Shown in pieces: positions 1 to 6,126 of a stretch of 6,971 nucleotides of DNA. The translations under genes and the position numbers were made by a program. The stretch is from an uncultured Lachnospiraceae bacterium (lineage in GTDB: Bacteria; Bacillota_A; Clostridia; Lachnospirales; Lachnospiraceae): contig CAMWWF010000151.1 of the NCBI GenBank assembly GCA_947177885.1, positions 1-6,971 of the forward strand, read 5' to 3'. Position 1 is the first letter of the stretch; each line of letters begins with the position of its first letter. Under the pieces are notes generated by a model. The model made no database searches. It was not told where the DNA came from and worked only from the letters and a program-made list of their open reading frames with translations.

Positions 1-2398
1 CCACCACAAGCCCCAGACTTCTGATCCACGCCGGTCCCATCTGCCCGTTCCAAAATACATTCTTTATGGACAGAGCAGGACACTCATAGGACAACTCCGA
101 CAGATGAGGGGCATACACAACTCTGCATCCCTGATACAAAGCTTCCTTTGCTTCATCCCATTTCCCGGTATATACAAGCCTCTGATCCGGCCTCCCCGCA
201 CCAAGCCTGTCGCCCCCACGGTTCCCATCACCAGCCCTGTTGCTATCCGCCATGTCAGTCATGGGATTCCGATCAAGGCTGCCTGTCTTATGATCCGCAT
301 CCAATCTATTGGCATCATCCGATTCTTTCACTTCATAAACAGTATCAAGGGGATTGACCGGATCAGTCTCAGGTCTCACAAATACGGTGAGCTGCCAGCT
401 GTTCCGCACTTCTCCCATCTCCAGCTCCAAAGTCACCATGCTGCTTTTCTTTATCACGGAAAGATCAAGCACAATACTGCCCACCTGCCTGCAGCTTCCG
501 CGGGTGACACTGACATTCGGGATCTGTCCTGAGGCGATCACCCTCTCCTGTTCCGTCGGATCATCCTTCCCGGCTTCTGCCCGCTCCTGTGAGGCATATT
601 CCCCTGCCTCCCTGCTCTCTGCCAGATCATCGTTCCGCACTTCACCGCTCTCCCGTGGAACGTATCTTTCTGCGCCCTTCCCCTCTGTCAGCCGGTAGCG
701 CAAAGTTTCTTCAACGATATCCCTCTTCCCGAAATGGCTGACCTCCACCGGGATTTCCACACGATCACTGTTTTTCCACACATAAGAGCTCAGCCGTACC
801 AGCAGAACCGTATCTCCGCAGAAGCTTCTGAACTCCTCAGGAGCCGCATACCCCTTATTCTCCCATAAAATATCCAGAAAACCAACCAGTGCAGTACCCT
901 GCCCCGCATAGTCATGCAGATCCAACAGTTCAAAACCTTTTATTTCCGGGGTTCTGAAATTGGCTTCCAGCTCTTCCTTGTAAAGCCTGAGCTGATTCCT
1001 TCCGGAACACCACAGAAAATCCCTCTCCCGGGGCAATAACCCATTCTCCTCCGCAATCTCCCGAAACAATTCAAAGTTACGCGGGCGCAGATACCCGTCC
1101 ATTTTGGAAAGGATCCGAAAATCAGGATACACGCACCACTGCCCCAGTTCATGACAGATAACAGGAAGATCGGCTCCCTCCAGCGACGGGCTGTAGTCCC
1201 TTCCCTTCCAGCCCTGTGCATTGCGGATACTTCCGCCCCTGATGGGACCGTAAGCGGAACGGTGAAAGTAGATAAAGTCCGTACCCGTAATCTCTTTCGG
1301 CGGCACATCATAGAACCATCCCGACTGAGCGGTGTAAAGTCTCCTGCCCGCATATCCCAGCTCCCGGTCAAATTCTCTTGTCTCTTTCACCCAATCCCGC
1401 AAAGGGCGGTACCATTCTCCTCCGGGCTCATTGGAAGGAGAGAAGAAGGCAAAGGACGGATGATGCCCGAACTGTCTCAGGATACGCCGTGTCTCCCGTC
1501 TCAGAATCTCAAGCATGGGAATCCCCTCCCGGAACACATTCCACATGCCGCACTCCACCAGCAGAAGGATCCCTTCCTCATCTGCCGCCTGAAAAGCCGC
1601 CTCGGGAGGACAGTAAGAATGGCAGCGTATACTGTTCAATCCCCACTCCCTTATCCTCCGCATTATCTTCTTCCACCATCCCACATCGGTTTCGGGATAT
1701 CCCGTCATGGGATATTCTCCGCCGAAATGAGTGGCCCGAAAGTAGAAAGGCTCTTCATCCGCGTAGAAATTTCCTTCTCTCACTTCCATGCGTCGCGGAT
1801 GCTCCTCCGCATAGGCGGATCTCTCACTCCGCCTCCCCTGCAACTCACTCTCTGTCATCAGGGCGATCTCTCCCGCCATGCCGTTCCAGGTAGCTCCCAA
1901 AGCATCGGAAACCCCATGCCCGTCCGGGCGATAGGGATACTGCATGGAATTATCCACGGACACACGAATGACATGGGTTCCCGGGGACAATCTGCCGCAG
2001 TTGATCTCATGAGCAGTGCACAGAGAGCAATCCTCCCCTTTCAGCACCCCGTCGATCCGGACTCCGGTGCGCCATCTGGTCAGCTCGATCCGCAGTGTCC
2101 AGTCTTCCTCAGTCTCTGTTTCCACCTGAAATTCTCTCTCATATACGGCCTCTCCGACAAAATGTCTCACCGGCTGGCATAAAAAGGGTACCCGGCATTC
2201 CTCACCGTTCCCCTTTTTAAAAGGTTCCTGCTCATACCAGAATGCATCATGCAGTCCGCTGACCCATGGCGTATCCACAGTGACCGGATTACCGTAACCG
2301 GCGCTCTGCAGACTGCCCGGCAGAACAATTTCTCCCGTCTGAACCCCGCTGTCCGCGGTCAGTTCGATCTTCCATTTCCCCGATAAATCAAGATACAT
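1..2398 (-). CDS. Glycoside hydrolase family 2 enzyme (beta-galactosidase/beta-glucuronidase-like), 3' end outside the window
   Basis: I read this frame codon by codon on the minus strand. It is open for 799 codons from ATG at 2398 and runs off the window edge. An AGGAG at 2405-2409, 6 nt before the ATG, supports the start. The N-terminal part (about 1-180, starting MYLDLSGKWKIEL) fits a GH2 sugar-binding domain. A TIM barrel follows (about 205-525), with TGYPETDV (232-239), GLNSIRCHSYCPPEAAF (253-269), the acid/base candidate E324 in SPSNEPGG and the nucleophile candidate E417 in VICHELGQW. The spacing of 93 residues between the two glutamates fits retaining GH2 enzymes. LLDLHDYAGQGTALVG is also typical of large GH2 proteins of gut bacteria. 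A beta-sandwich ending in SWQLTVFVRPE and a C-terminal domain containing NVFWNGQM follow. No signal peptide is seen, so it is probably cytoplasmic. The usual Ig-like domain before the barrel seems absent, and there are hydrophilic stretches at about 571-620 and 694-738. The substrate cannot be told from sequence. Confidence 0.
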   Translation of the reverse strand, partial: MYLDLSGKWKIELTADSGVQTGEIVLPGSLQSAGYGNPVTVDTPWVSGLHDAFWYEQEPFKKGNGEECRVPFLCQPVRHFVGEAVYEREFQVETETEEDWTLRIELTRWRTGVRIDGVLKGEDCSLCTAHEINCGRLSPGTHVIRVSVDNSMQYPYRPDGHGVSDALGATWNGMAGEIALMTESELQGRRSERSAYAEEHPRRMEVREGNFYADEEPFYFRATHFGGEYPMTGYPETDVGWWKKIMRRIREWGLNSIRCHSYCPPEAAFQAADEEGILLLVECGMWNVFREGIPMLEILRRETRRILRQFGHHPSFAFFSPSNEPGGEWYRPLRDWVKETREFDRELGYAGRRLYTAQSGWFYDVPPKEITGTDFIYFHRSAYGPIRGGSIRNAQGWKGRDYSPSLEGADLPVICHELGQWCVYPDFRILSKMDGYLRPRNFELFREIAEENGLLPRERDFLWCSGRNQLRLYKEELEANFRTPEIKGFELLDLHDYAGQGTALVGFLDILWENKGYAAPEEFRSFCGDTVLLVRLSSYVWKNSDRVEIPVEVSHFGKRDIVEETLRYRLTEGKGAERYVPRESGEVRNDDLAESREAGEYASQERAEAGKDDPTEQERVIASGQIPNVSVTRGSCRQVGSIVLDLSVIKKSSMVTLELEMGEVRNSWQLTVFVRPETDPVNPLDTVYEVKESDDANRLDADHKTGSLDRNPMTDMADSNRAGDGNRGGDRLGAGRPDQRLVYTGKWDEAKEALYQGCRVVYAPHLSELSYECPALSIKNVFWNGQMGPAWIRSLGLVV

Positions 2399-2404
2399 TT
2401 GATT

Positions 2405-2438
2405 CTCCTGTTCAATAGTATATACTCTCGAAATCTCC
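2405..2438 (-). promoter_or_regulatory. Probable promoter and shared 14-mer element of the GH2 gene
   Basis: On the minus strand the 14-mer GGAGATTTCGAGAG (2438-2425) is followed after 2 nt by TATACT (2422-2417), a one-mismatch -10 box, and then by AGGAG (2409-2405) before the ATG at 2398. The same 14-mer with a -10-like hexamer at the same offset precedes the DUF1961 gene. No good -35 box is present, as would be expected of an activator-dependent promoter. With a start about 7 nt after the -10, the leader would be only about 12 nt, so the exact start is uncertain. Confidence 0.5.
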
Positions 2439-2445
2439 AATCGGC

Positions 2446-2486
2446 TTTCCGGAAATCATTCCGTGTGATTCCTCCGCTTTTCCGGA
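2446..2486. promoter_or_regulatory. Possible activator site: TTTCCGGAAA palindrome and a TTTCCGGA repeat 33 bp away
   Basis: TTTCCGGAAA at 2446-2455 is a perfect 10-bp palindrome. TTTCCGGA recurs at 2479-2486, 33 bp away, close to three helical turns. The palindrome is centred about 40 bp upstream of the inferred transcription start of the GH2 gene, where activators often bind. Short motifs like these also arise by chance, so this is only suggestive. Confidence 0.25.
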
Positions 2487-2576
2487 TACCTTTTATCCGC
2501 AATGCTGATCCTGTTTTTTTGAAATTTCGATAATCAATTGTCATTTTTTGGCAATCCGTGCCTTAAGAAACTCATC

Positions 2577-2594
2577 TGCAGGTATTCACCTGCA
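2577..2594 (-). terminator. Hairpin just after the DUF1961 gene, weak terminator candidate
   Basis: TGCAGGT (2577-2583) and ACCTGCA (2588-2594) form a perfect 7-bp stem with a 4-nt loop, starting 7 nt after the stop codon of the DUF1961 gene. On the minus strand the stem is followed by a poor T-tract (GATGAGTTTCTT), so termination may be partial or the hairpin may only stabilise the mRNA 3' end. Confidence 0.4.
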
Positions 2595-2601
2595 ACAGGA
2601 C

Positions 2602-3264
2602 TCATCCGTTTATATCGTAAACTTTCAAATTGCAGTACTCCGCAATCAATGGCGCAAGCTGACGAAAACCGATCTTACCGCCCTGAAGCAGCGGCCCGTA
2701 GGTTTCCCCGTCGTCCTCGAACCGAAAGAGCTCCAATTCGTTTGCGGAAAAGGTAACGATATTCTTCTCCTTTCTCACTGCCAGCCTGTAAGGCTCCTTC
2801 ACCTCGTCCGCGTCAGGAATGGGATCCCCGCCCTGCGCCACCAGATGAAGTCCATAGCTCTTTCGCAGATTACAGACATGGAAAGCTCTCTCGTCCGGTT
2901 CCTTCCTCCGGAAATAGGACACATGAAAAGCATTGATGTCACTGTGATGGTATAAATCATACTCTCCTGTTCTCTTTACCAGCTTTTCATCAAAGATATC
3001 CTCTCCGTTCCTTCCCAGGGCTCCGAAGAACAACATGCTGAGCCCGGGCTCCTTTATGGGCAGGAAATCCCATGTGATCAATACATCAGAGGGAAAATCC
3101 TCCGGACACCACAGCACATAGTTTGCCTTCTGTCCGTTCTCCGCATCCATGGCATTTTCCAACTGCATCCTGCCGTTGGGGAAAGAAATCTTCGCCTGGC
3201 CCTCCAAAATAAAGTCTTTTACATCCTCCTCACATGCAAGGGGATTCTCATAAATCAGTTTCAT
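2602..3264 (-). CDS. DUF1961 family protein, YesU-like
   Basis: The 220-residue protein has the length and motif order I remember for Bacillus subtilis YesU (DUF1961, concanavalin A-like lectin/glucanase fold), which is encoded in the rhamnogalacturonan utilisation cluster. Visible family-like blocks are LWCPEDFP (51-58), ITWDFLPIKEPGLSMLFF (63-80), GEDIFD (87-92), DINAFHVSYFRRK (109-121), ERAFHVCNLRKSYGLHL (125-141) and GKIGFRQLAP (196-205). No signal peptide or membrane segment is seen. No enzymatic activity is established for the family as far as I know. A sugar-binding or lyase-accessory role is inferred from the fold and from the GH2 gene downstream. The start at 3264 has two AGGAG motifs upstream (3272-3276 and 3278-3282), the nearer 7 nt from the ATG. 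The gene and the GH2 gene are 203 nt apart and seem to have separate, matching promoters. Confidence 0.88.
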   Translation of the reverse strand: MKLIYENPLACEEDVKDFILEGQAKISFPNGRMQLENAMDAENGQKANYVLWCPEDFPSDVLITWDFLPIKEPGLSMLFFGALGRNGEDIFDEKLVKRTGEYDLYHHSDINAFHVSYFRRKEPDERAFHVCNLRKSYGLHLVAQGGDPIPDADEVKEPYRLAVRKEKNIVTFSANELELFRFEDDGETYGPLLQGGKIGFRQLAPLIAEYCNLKVYDING

Positions 3265-3289
3265 ACGCTTTCTCCTACTCCTTTTCTAT

Positions 3290-3311
3290 ATTGTAGCCTC
3301 TCGAAATCTCC
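3290..3311 (-). promoter_or_regulatory. Probable promoter and shared 14-mer element of the DUF1961 gene
   Basis: On the minus strand GGAGATTTCGAGAG (3311-3298) is followed after 2 nt by TACAAT (3295-3290), a one-mismatch -10 box. The inferred start near 3283 gives a leader of about 20 nt carrying the AGGAG sites. The 14-mer and its offset from the -10 are identical to those before the GH2 gene, while the flanks differ. This points to a conserved operator rather than a recent duplication. No clear -35 box is seen. Confidence 0.55.
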
Positions 3312-3410
3312 CCTGCACATGCCTTCGCGGCCTATTTTCCGCCGGTTGCACACAAATTTATGGGGCGTACGTCCCACAAAAATCTTCTCGCAAAATCAGG
3401 CACAAAGAGA

Positions 3411-3436
3411 TTCCGAGAGTCTATCATTCTCTGGAA
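3411..3436 (-). terminator. Hairpin after feoB, weak terminator candidate
   Basis: TTCC-g-AGAG (3411-3419) pairs with CTCTGGAA (3429-3436) to give an 8-bp stem with one bulged G and a 9-nt loop. It lies 14 nt after the feoB stop codon. On the minus strand TCTCTTTGTG follows, a short and imperfect T-tract. It is the only reasonable end signal between feoB and the next promoter. Confidence 0.4.
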
Positions 3437-3450
3437 ATCCTGACCATTCC

Positions 3451-5460
3451 CTACCAGAGCAAACTGCCCGCCTGGAACACTGCCACAGACACCGCCCATG
3501 CCAGGATCATCTGGAAAACGATCATTTTCAGGGTGAAGCCCCACGAACCGCTTTCCTTTTTCACTGTGGCCACTGTGGCGGCACAGGGCACATACAGCAG
3601 GCAGAACAGCATCAGACAATAGGCATTCAGCGGCCTAAATCCGGGATTCATGCTCTGGATATTTGCCACAACGGATGCCATACCCGCCTCGGAATTGACA
3701 TTGGATACTCCGAACAGTACCGTAAAGCTGGATACCACAACCTCCTTTGCGGAGATACCGGAGAGCAGCGCCACTCCGATCTGCCACATCCCCAGTCCCG
3801 CAGGCGCCAGCACAGGCACCATAAACCGCCCAATGGCCGCGCCGAAGCTGTCCGCCGGATCATTTACCATACCGGACACTCCGAAATTCAGCACGAACCA
3901 GATCACAATGGAAGCCACAAATATAGTGGTTCCCGCTTTCGACAGATAATCTTTCAGCTTGGTCCACACATATATGCGGATGGTCCTTGCATTGGGCCTT
4001 TTGTATTCCGGCAGCTCTATCAGCAGGGAGTCGTTGACCTTTCCCTTCTCCAGCTTATTTATGACTTTCGCCGCCGCTATAGCCGTCGCCATGCCGATGA
4101 CGTACATGGAAAAGGCAACCGGTGCTGCCGCCTCCGGGAAAAACATTTCCGAGAGCAATACATAGATGGGCAGCCTCGCCGAGCAGGACATAAAAGGCGT
4201 CACCAGCATGGTCTTTCTTCTGTCATGCTCCGTCTCCAGTGCCCTGGTGGCCATAATGGCCGGCACGGTACAGCCAAATCCCAGGATCATGGGCAGGAAT
4301 GCCTTACCGGAAAGTCCCACCTTTCCCATAACGGAGTCCATCACATATGCCACTCTGGCCATATAACCGCTGTCCTCCAGAAACGCCAGCGCCAGAAACA
4401 GGATAAAGATATTAGGGATAAAGGTAAGGATCCCTCCCACCCCGGCAATAATTCCGTCCACCACCAGCGACTGCAGCCAGTCCGTCACACCAAGACTTTC
4501 CAGCCCTGCCGCTGCCGCATCGGAGACATAGCCCAGCCCTGTCTCAAAAATATCTTTCAGAGCATCTCCCACCGTAAATGTCAGAAAAAACACCAGACAC
4601 ATGATCAGAAGGAACATGGGGATTCCCAGCACAGGATGCGTCAGCAGCCGGTCGATCTTATCCGTCCTCGCCGCTTTCTGATCCCTGTGGAACAATGTCT
4701 CAGCCATGATCTTTTCTATATGGGCATACTTACACTGTATGATCTCCTTCTCATAGCTCCTGTCCGCCACATGGACCACCGATATGGGATGCTCCCGCTT
4801 TACCTCCTCATCGTCCTCCAAAAGCTTGATGGCATGCCAGCGCGCGGAGGAATGAGTGGGATAATTCGCCTGCATCATCTTCTCCAGCCTGGCGATCTTA
4901 TCTTCTATAAAATCGGGGTAATCCAGAATATATTCCTCCCCGCCCTCCTCGTAGTGATGGATCACCGCGTGGAGCAGGATATCCAGGCCCGTCCGTCTGG
5001 CCGCGGAGACAGGCACCACAGGAATATTTCCCAGCATTTCGGGCAGTCTGTGCATGTCGATCTCCATGCCCCGCTCCTTCACGATGTCCATCATGTTCAG
5101 CGCAAGGACAATGGGCTTCCCCAACTCCAGCAATTGTAATGTCAGATACAGATTTCTCTCCAGCGAGGAGGCATCCACCACATTGATGATCACATCGATG
5201 TCATCATCCATGGCGCACTGTCTGGTCACTTTTTCCTCAATGGTATAGCAGGTCAGGGAATAGATGCCGGGTGTATCGATCAGAGTGATATCCGTATCCT
5301 CATAGACGGTTTCCCCTTCAACGCGCTCTACCGTGACCCCCGGCCAGTTCGCCACTTTCAGTCTGGAACCTGTGAGTGCATTAAACAATGTGGTCTTTCC
5401 ACAGTTCGGGTTTCCCACGCAGGCCACATTGATATGCTTGCGTTTTATCTCTTTGTTCAT
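3451..5460 (-). CDS. feoB: Ferrous iron transport protein B
   Basis: FeoB is the inner-membrane Fe(II) uptake protein with an N-terminal cytosolic G domain. From ATG at 5460 the protein has 669 residues, typical for Bacillota and shorter than the E. coli protein. The G motifs are complete: G1 GNPNCGKTT (16-24), G2 GVTVE (41-45), G3 DTPG (62-65), G4 NMMD (122-125) and G5 VSA (151-153). A helical linker (about 170-275) leads into the membrane part (about 276-669). This carries the Gate motifs GFGCTVPAIMATR (394-406, C397) and SCSARLPIY (425-433, C426), then ISAKEVVVSSF (569-579) and a hydrophobic C-terminus. GAGGAAG at 5464-5470 lies just before ATG 5460. In-frame ATGs at 5472 and 5517 would add 4 or 19 residues but lack a good ribosome binding site, and the 5517 start would begin inside the intergenic repeat. 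feoA lies upstream, 192 nt away, which is unusually far for this pair. Confidence 0.97.
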   Translation of the reverse strand: MNKEIKRKHINVACVGNPNCGKTTLFNALTGSRLKVANWPGVTVERVEGETVYEDTDITLIDTPGIYSLTCYTIEEKVTRQCAMDDDIDVIINVVDASSLERNLYLTLQLLELGKPIVLALNMMDIVKERGMEIDMHRLPEMLGNIPVVPVSAARRTGLDILLHAVIHHYEEGGEEYILDYPDFIEDKIARLEKMMQANYPTHSSARWHAIKLLEDDEEVKREHPISVVHVADRSYEKEIIQCKYAHIEKIMAETLFHRDQKAARTDKIDRLLTHPVLGIPMFLLIMCLVFFLTFTVGDALKDIFETGLGYVSDAAAAGLESLGVTDWLQSLVVDGIIAGVGGILTFIPNIFILFLALAFLEDSGYMARVAYVMDSVMGKVGLSGKAFLPMILGFGCTVPAIMATRALETEHDRRKTMLVTPFMSCSARLPIYVLLSEMFFPEAAAPVAFSMYVIGMATAIAAAKVINKLEKGKVNDSLLIELPEYKRPNARTIRIYVWTKLKDYLSKAGTTIFVASIVIWFVLNFGVSGMVNDPADSFGAAIGRFMVPVLAPAGLGMWQIGVALLSGISAKEVVVSSFTVLFGVSNVNSEAGMASVVANIQSMNPGFRPLNAYCLMLFCLLYVPCAATVATVKKESGSWGFTLKMIVFQMILAWAVSVAVFQAGSLLW

Positions 5461-5512
5461 TATCTTCCTCATTTCTATACTGCTCTTTGCACATGACCGT
5501 GTCCGGCCGCAG

Positions 5513-5640
5513 GCCATTCATGGTAACAGTTCAGACAGCCCTCCCGCGAAGTCAATAATTGCAATTTTGCGGGACTTGCGAGCGCAGTGTGCATCATCGT
5601 AACAGTTCGGTGACCTGCCTGAACTGTTGCCATTCATGGC
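5513..5640. repeat. Structured repeat-like element between feoA and feoB
   Basis: About 128 bp without a credible gene are bounded by an 11-bp direct repeat GCCATTCATGG (5513-5523 and 5629-5639). Inside, TAACAGTTC occurs at 5524-5532 and 5600-5608. The second copy pairs with GAACTGTT (5621-5628) to form an 8-bp inverted repeat. The GC hairpin TCCCGC/GCGGGA surrounds an AT-rich core with AATTGCAATT. Such nested direct and inverted repeats are typical of dispersed intergenic elements (REP or MITE-like), and the sequence reminds me of intergenic repeats in Lachnospiraceae genomes, though copy number cannot be checked here. It lies 12 nt after the feoA stop and about 50 nt before feoB. Confidence 0.6.
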
Positions 5641-5652
5641 TTTACAGCACGG

Positions 5653-5886
5653 TCACAAATCTGCCTCCGCTTCCCCGATCTCTATATTGGAGGAAATATG
5701 CTTTCCCAGAGCCAGCCTTGTCCCCCTGACCTGAATGATCAGGGCCCCTTTCTTTTTACGGTTCAATACATGGAGCACGGTTCCGTCATTCAGCCCCAGC
5801 GCCTGTAATCTTCTGGTGATCTGGGGTTCCACATACAGTCCTGAGATGCAGTATCTTTCCCCTTTTTTTGCTTCGTATAATGTCAT
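5653..5886 (-). CDS. feoA: Ferrous iron transport protein A
   Basis: The 77-residue protein is a small cytosolic SH3-like FeoA protein, close to the 75 residues of E. coli FeoA. Visible family features are the early small strand (MTLYEAKKGERYCISGL), the RRLQALGLNDGTVLHVLNR block (25-43), which contains the L-LGL-G-T pattern, and the closing GTRLALGKHISSNIEI segment (55-70). FeoA is thought to act with FeoB at the membrane, although its exact role is debated. The start is ATG at 5886, with AAAGG (5896-5900) 9 nt upstream. It is the first gene of the feo unit, behind a sigma-A promoter with a leader of about 83 nt, and is followed by the repeat element and feoB. Confidence 0.95.
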   Translation of the reverse strand: MTLYEAKKGERYCISGLYVEPQITRRLQALGLNDGTVLHVLNRKKKGALIIQVRGTRLALGKHISSNIEIGEAEADL

Positions 5887-5943
5887 GATATCCGACCTTT
5901 CACTGTACTATATTGTACCCGTTTCGGCAATCAGTACCAGAAA

Positions 5944-5958
5944 TTGTTGTTATTATCA
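5944..5958 (-). promoter_or_regulatory. Possible Fur-type half site in the feoA leader
   Basis: On the minus strand TGATAAT (5958-5952) equals one arm of the 7-1-7 Fur box, but the second arm (ACAACAA) matches at only about 3 of 7 positions. It would lie at about +11 to +25 from the inferred start. Iron control of feo genes by Fur or DtxR-like proteins is known. The site itself is weak evidence. Confidence 0.25.
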
Positions 5959-5975
5959 TTCCCCGGCCACTTCCT

Positions 5976-6004
5976 ATTGTATCCCCTCCTGTGGAATACG
6001 TCAA
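5976..6004 (-). promoter_or_regulatory. Sigma-A promoter of feoAB
   Basis: On the minus strand TTGACG (6004-5999) and TACAAT (5981-5976) each differ from consensus at one position and are separated by exactly 17 nt. The inferred transcription start is near 5969, giving a leader of about 83 nt before feoA. Another TACAAT at 5917-5912 has no acceptable -35 box at the right distance and is less likely to be used. Confidence 0.72.
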
Positions 6005-6007
6005 CGC

Positions 6008-6055
6008 AAAAAGATTCCTTTGTCCTGTCGAAAAAACGATGACAGGACAAAGGAA
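6008..6055 (-). terminator. Strong intrinsic terminator ending the proA unit
   Basis: TTCCTTTGTCCTGTC (6015-6029) and GACAGGACAAAGGAA (6041-6055) form a perfect 15-bp stem with an 11-nt loop. On the minus strand the stem is followed at once by TCTTTTTG. On the plus strand no T-run follows, so it works in the minus direction. It closes the proA and acidic-protein transcript and keeps it apart from feoAB, whose -35 box starts only 3 nt after the T-run. Confidence 0.88.
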
Positions 6056-6085
6056 CAGCCGCGCTACAGCGTTCAGGGATTATTT

Positions 6086-6124
6086 AAAAAAGCTCTTCCG
6101 GAATATGCAGATCCGCCACCGGAA
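6086..6124 (-). terminator. Weaker hairpin and T-run directly after the acidic protein gene
   Basis: CCGGAA (6119-6124) and TTCCGG (6096-6101) give a 6-bp stem with a 17-nt loop, 2 nt after the stop codon. On the minus strand GAGC and six T residues (6091-6086) follow. The large loop and the gap before the T-run make it a poor terminator on its own. It may be a first, leaky one ahead of the strong terminator. Confidence 0.3.
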
Positions 6125-6126
6125 TT

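Noticed and set aside
1151..2182. Plus-strand open frame of 343 codons, and smaller frames at 104-698 and 1378-1893
   Set aside because: All are antisense to the GH2 coding frame, which reads without a stop for 799 codons with clear family motifs. The plus-strand products are Pro- and Ser-rich and carry no recognisable domain.
2359..2544. Minus-strand frame of 61 codons over the GH2 promoter
   Set aside because: It overlaps the GH2 start and the promoter elements, has a very basic composition and no family features.
3319..5139. Plus-strand open frame of 606 codons
   Set aside because: It is antisense to feoB, which has complete G motifs and membrane domains. The product is a His-, Gln- and Arg-rich string without family features, as expected from a shadow frame of a GC-rich gene.
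5333..5602. FeoC-like small gene in the feoA-feoB gap
   Set aside because: The only frame here is on the plus strand, overlaps the feoB start and the repeat element, and does not resemble a winged-helix FeoC.
5944..5958. Full Fur box in the feoA leader
   Set aside because: Only one arm matches. It is kept as a low-confidence half site and not as a finding.
5653..5969. Riboswitch in the feoA leader
   Set aside because: The leader of about 83 nt lacks the conserved stems and terminator of any riboswitch class I know.
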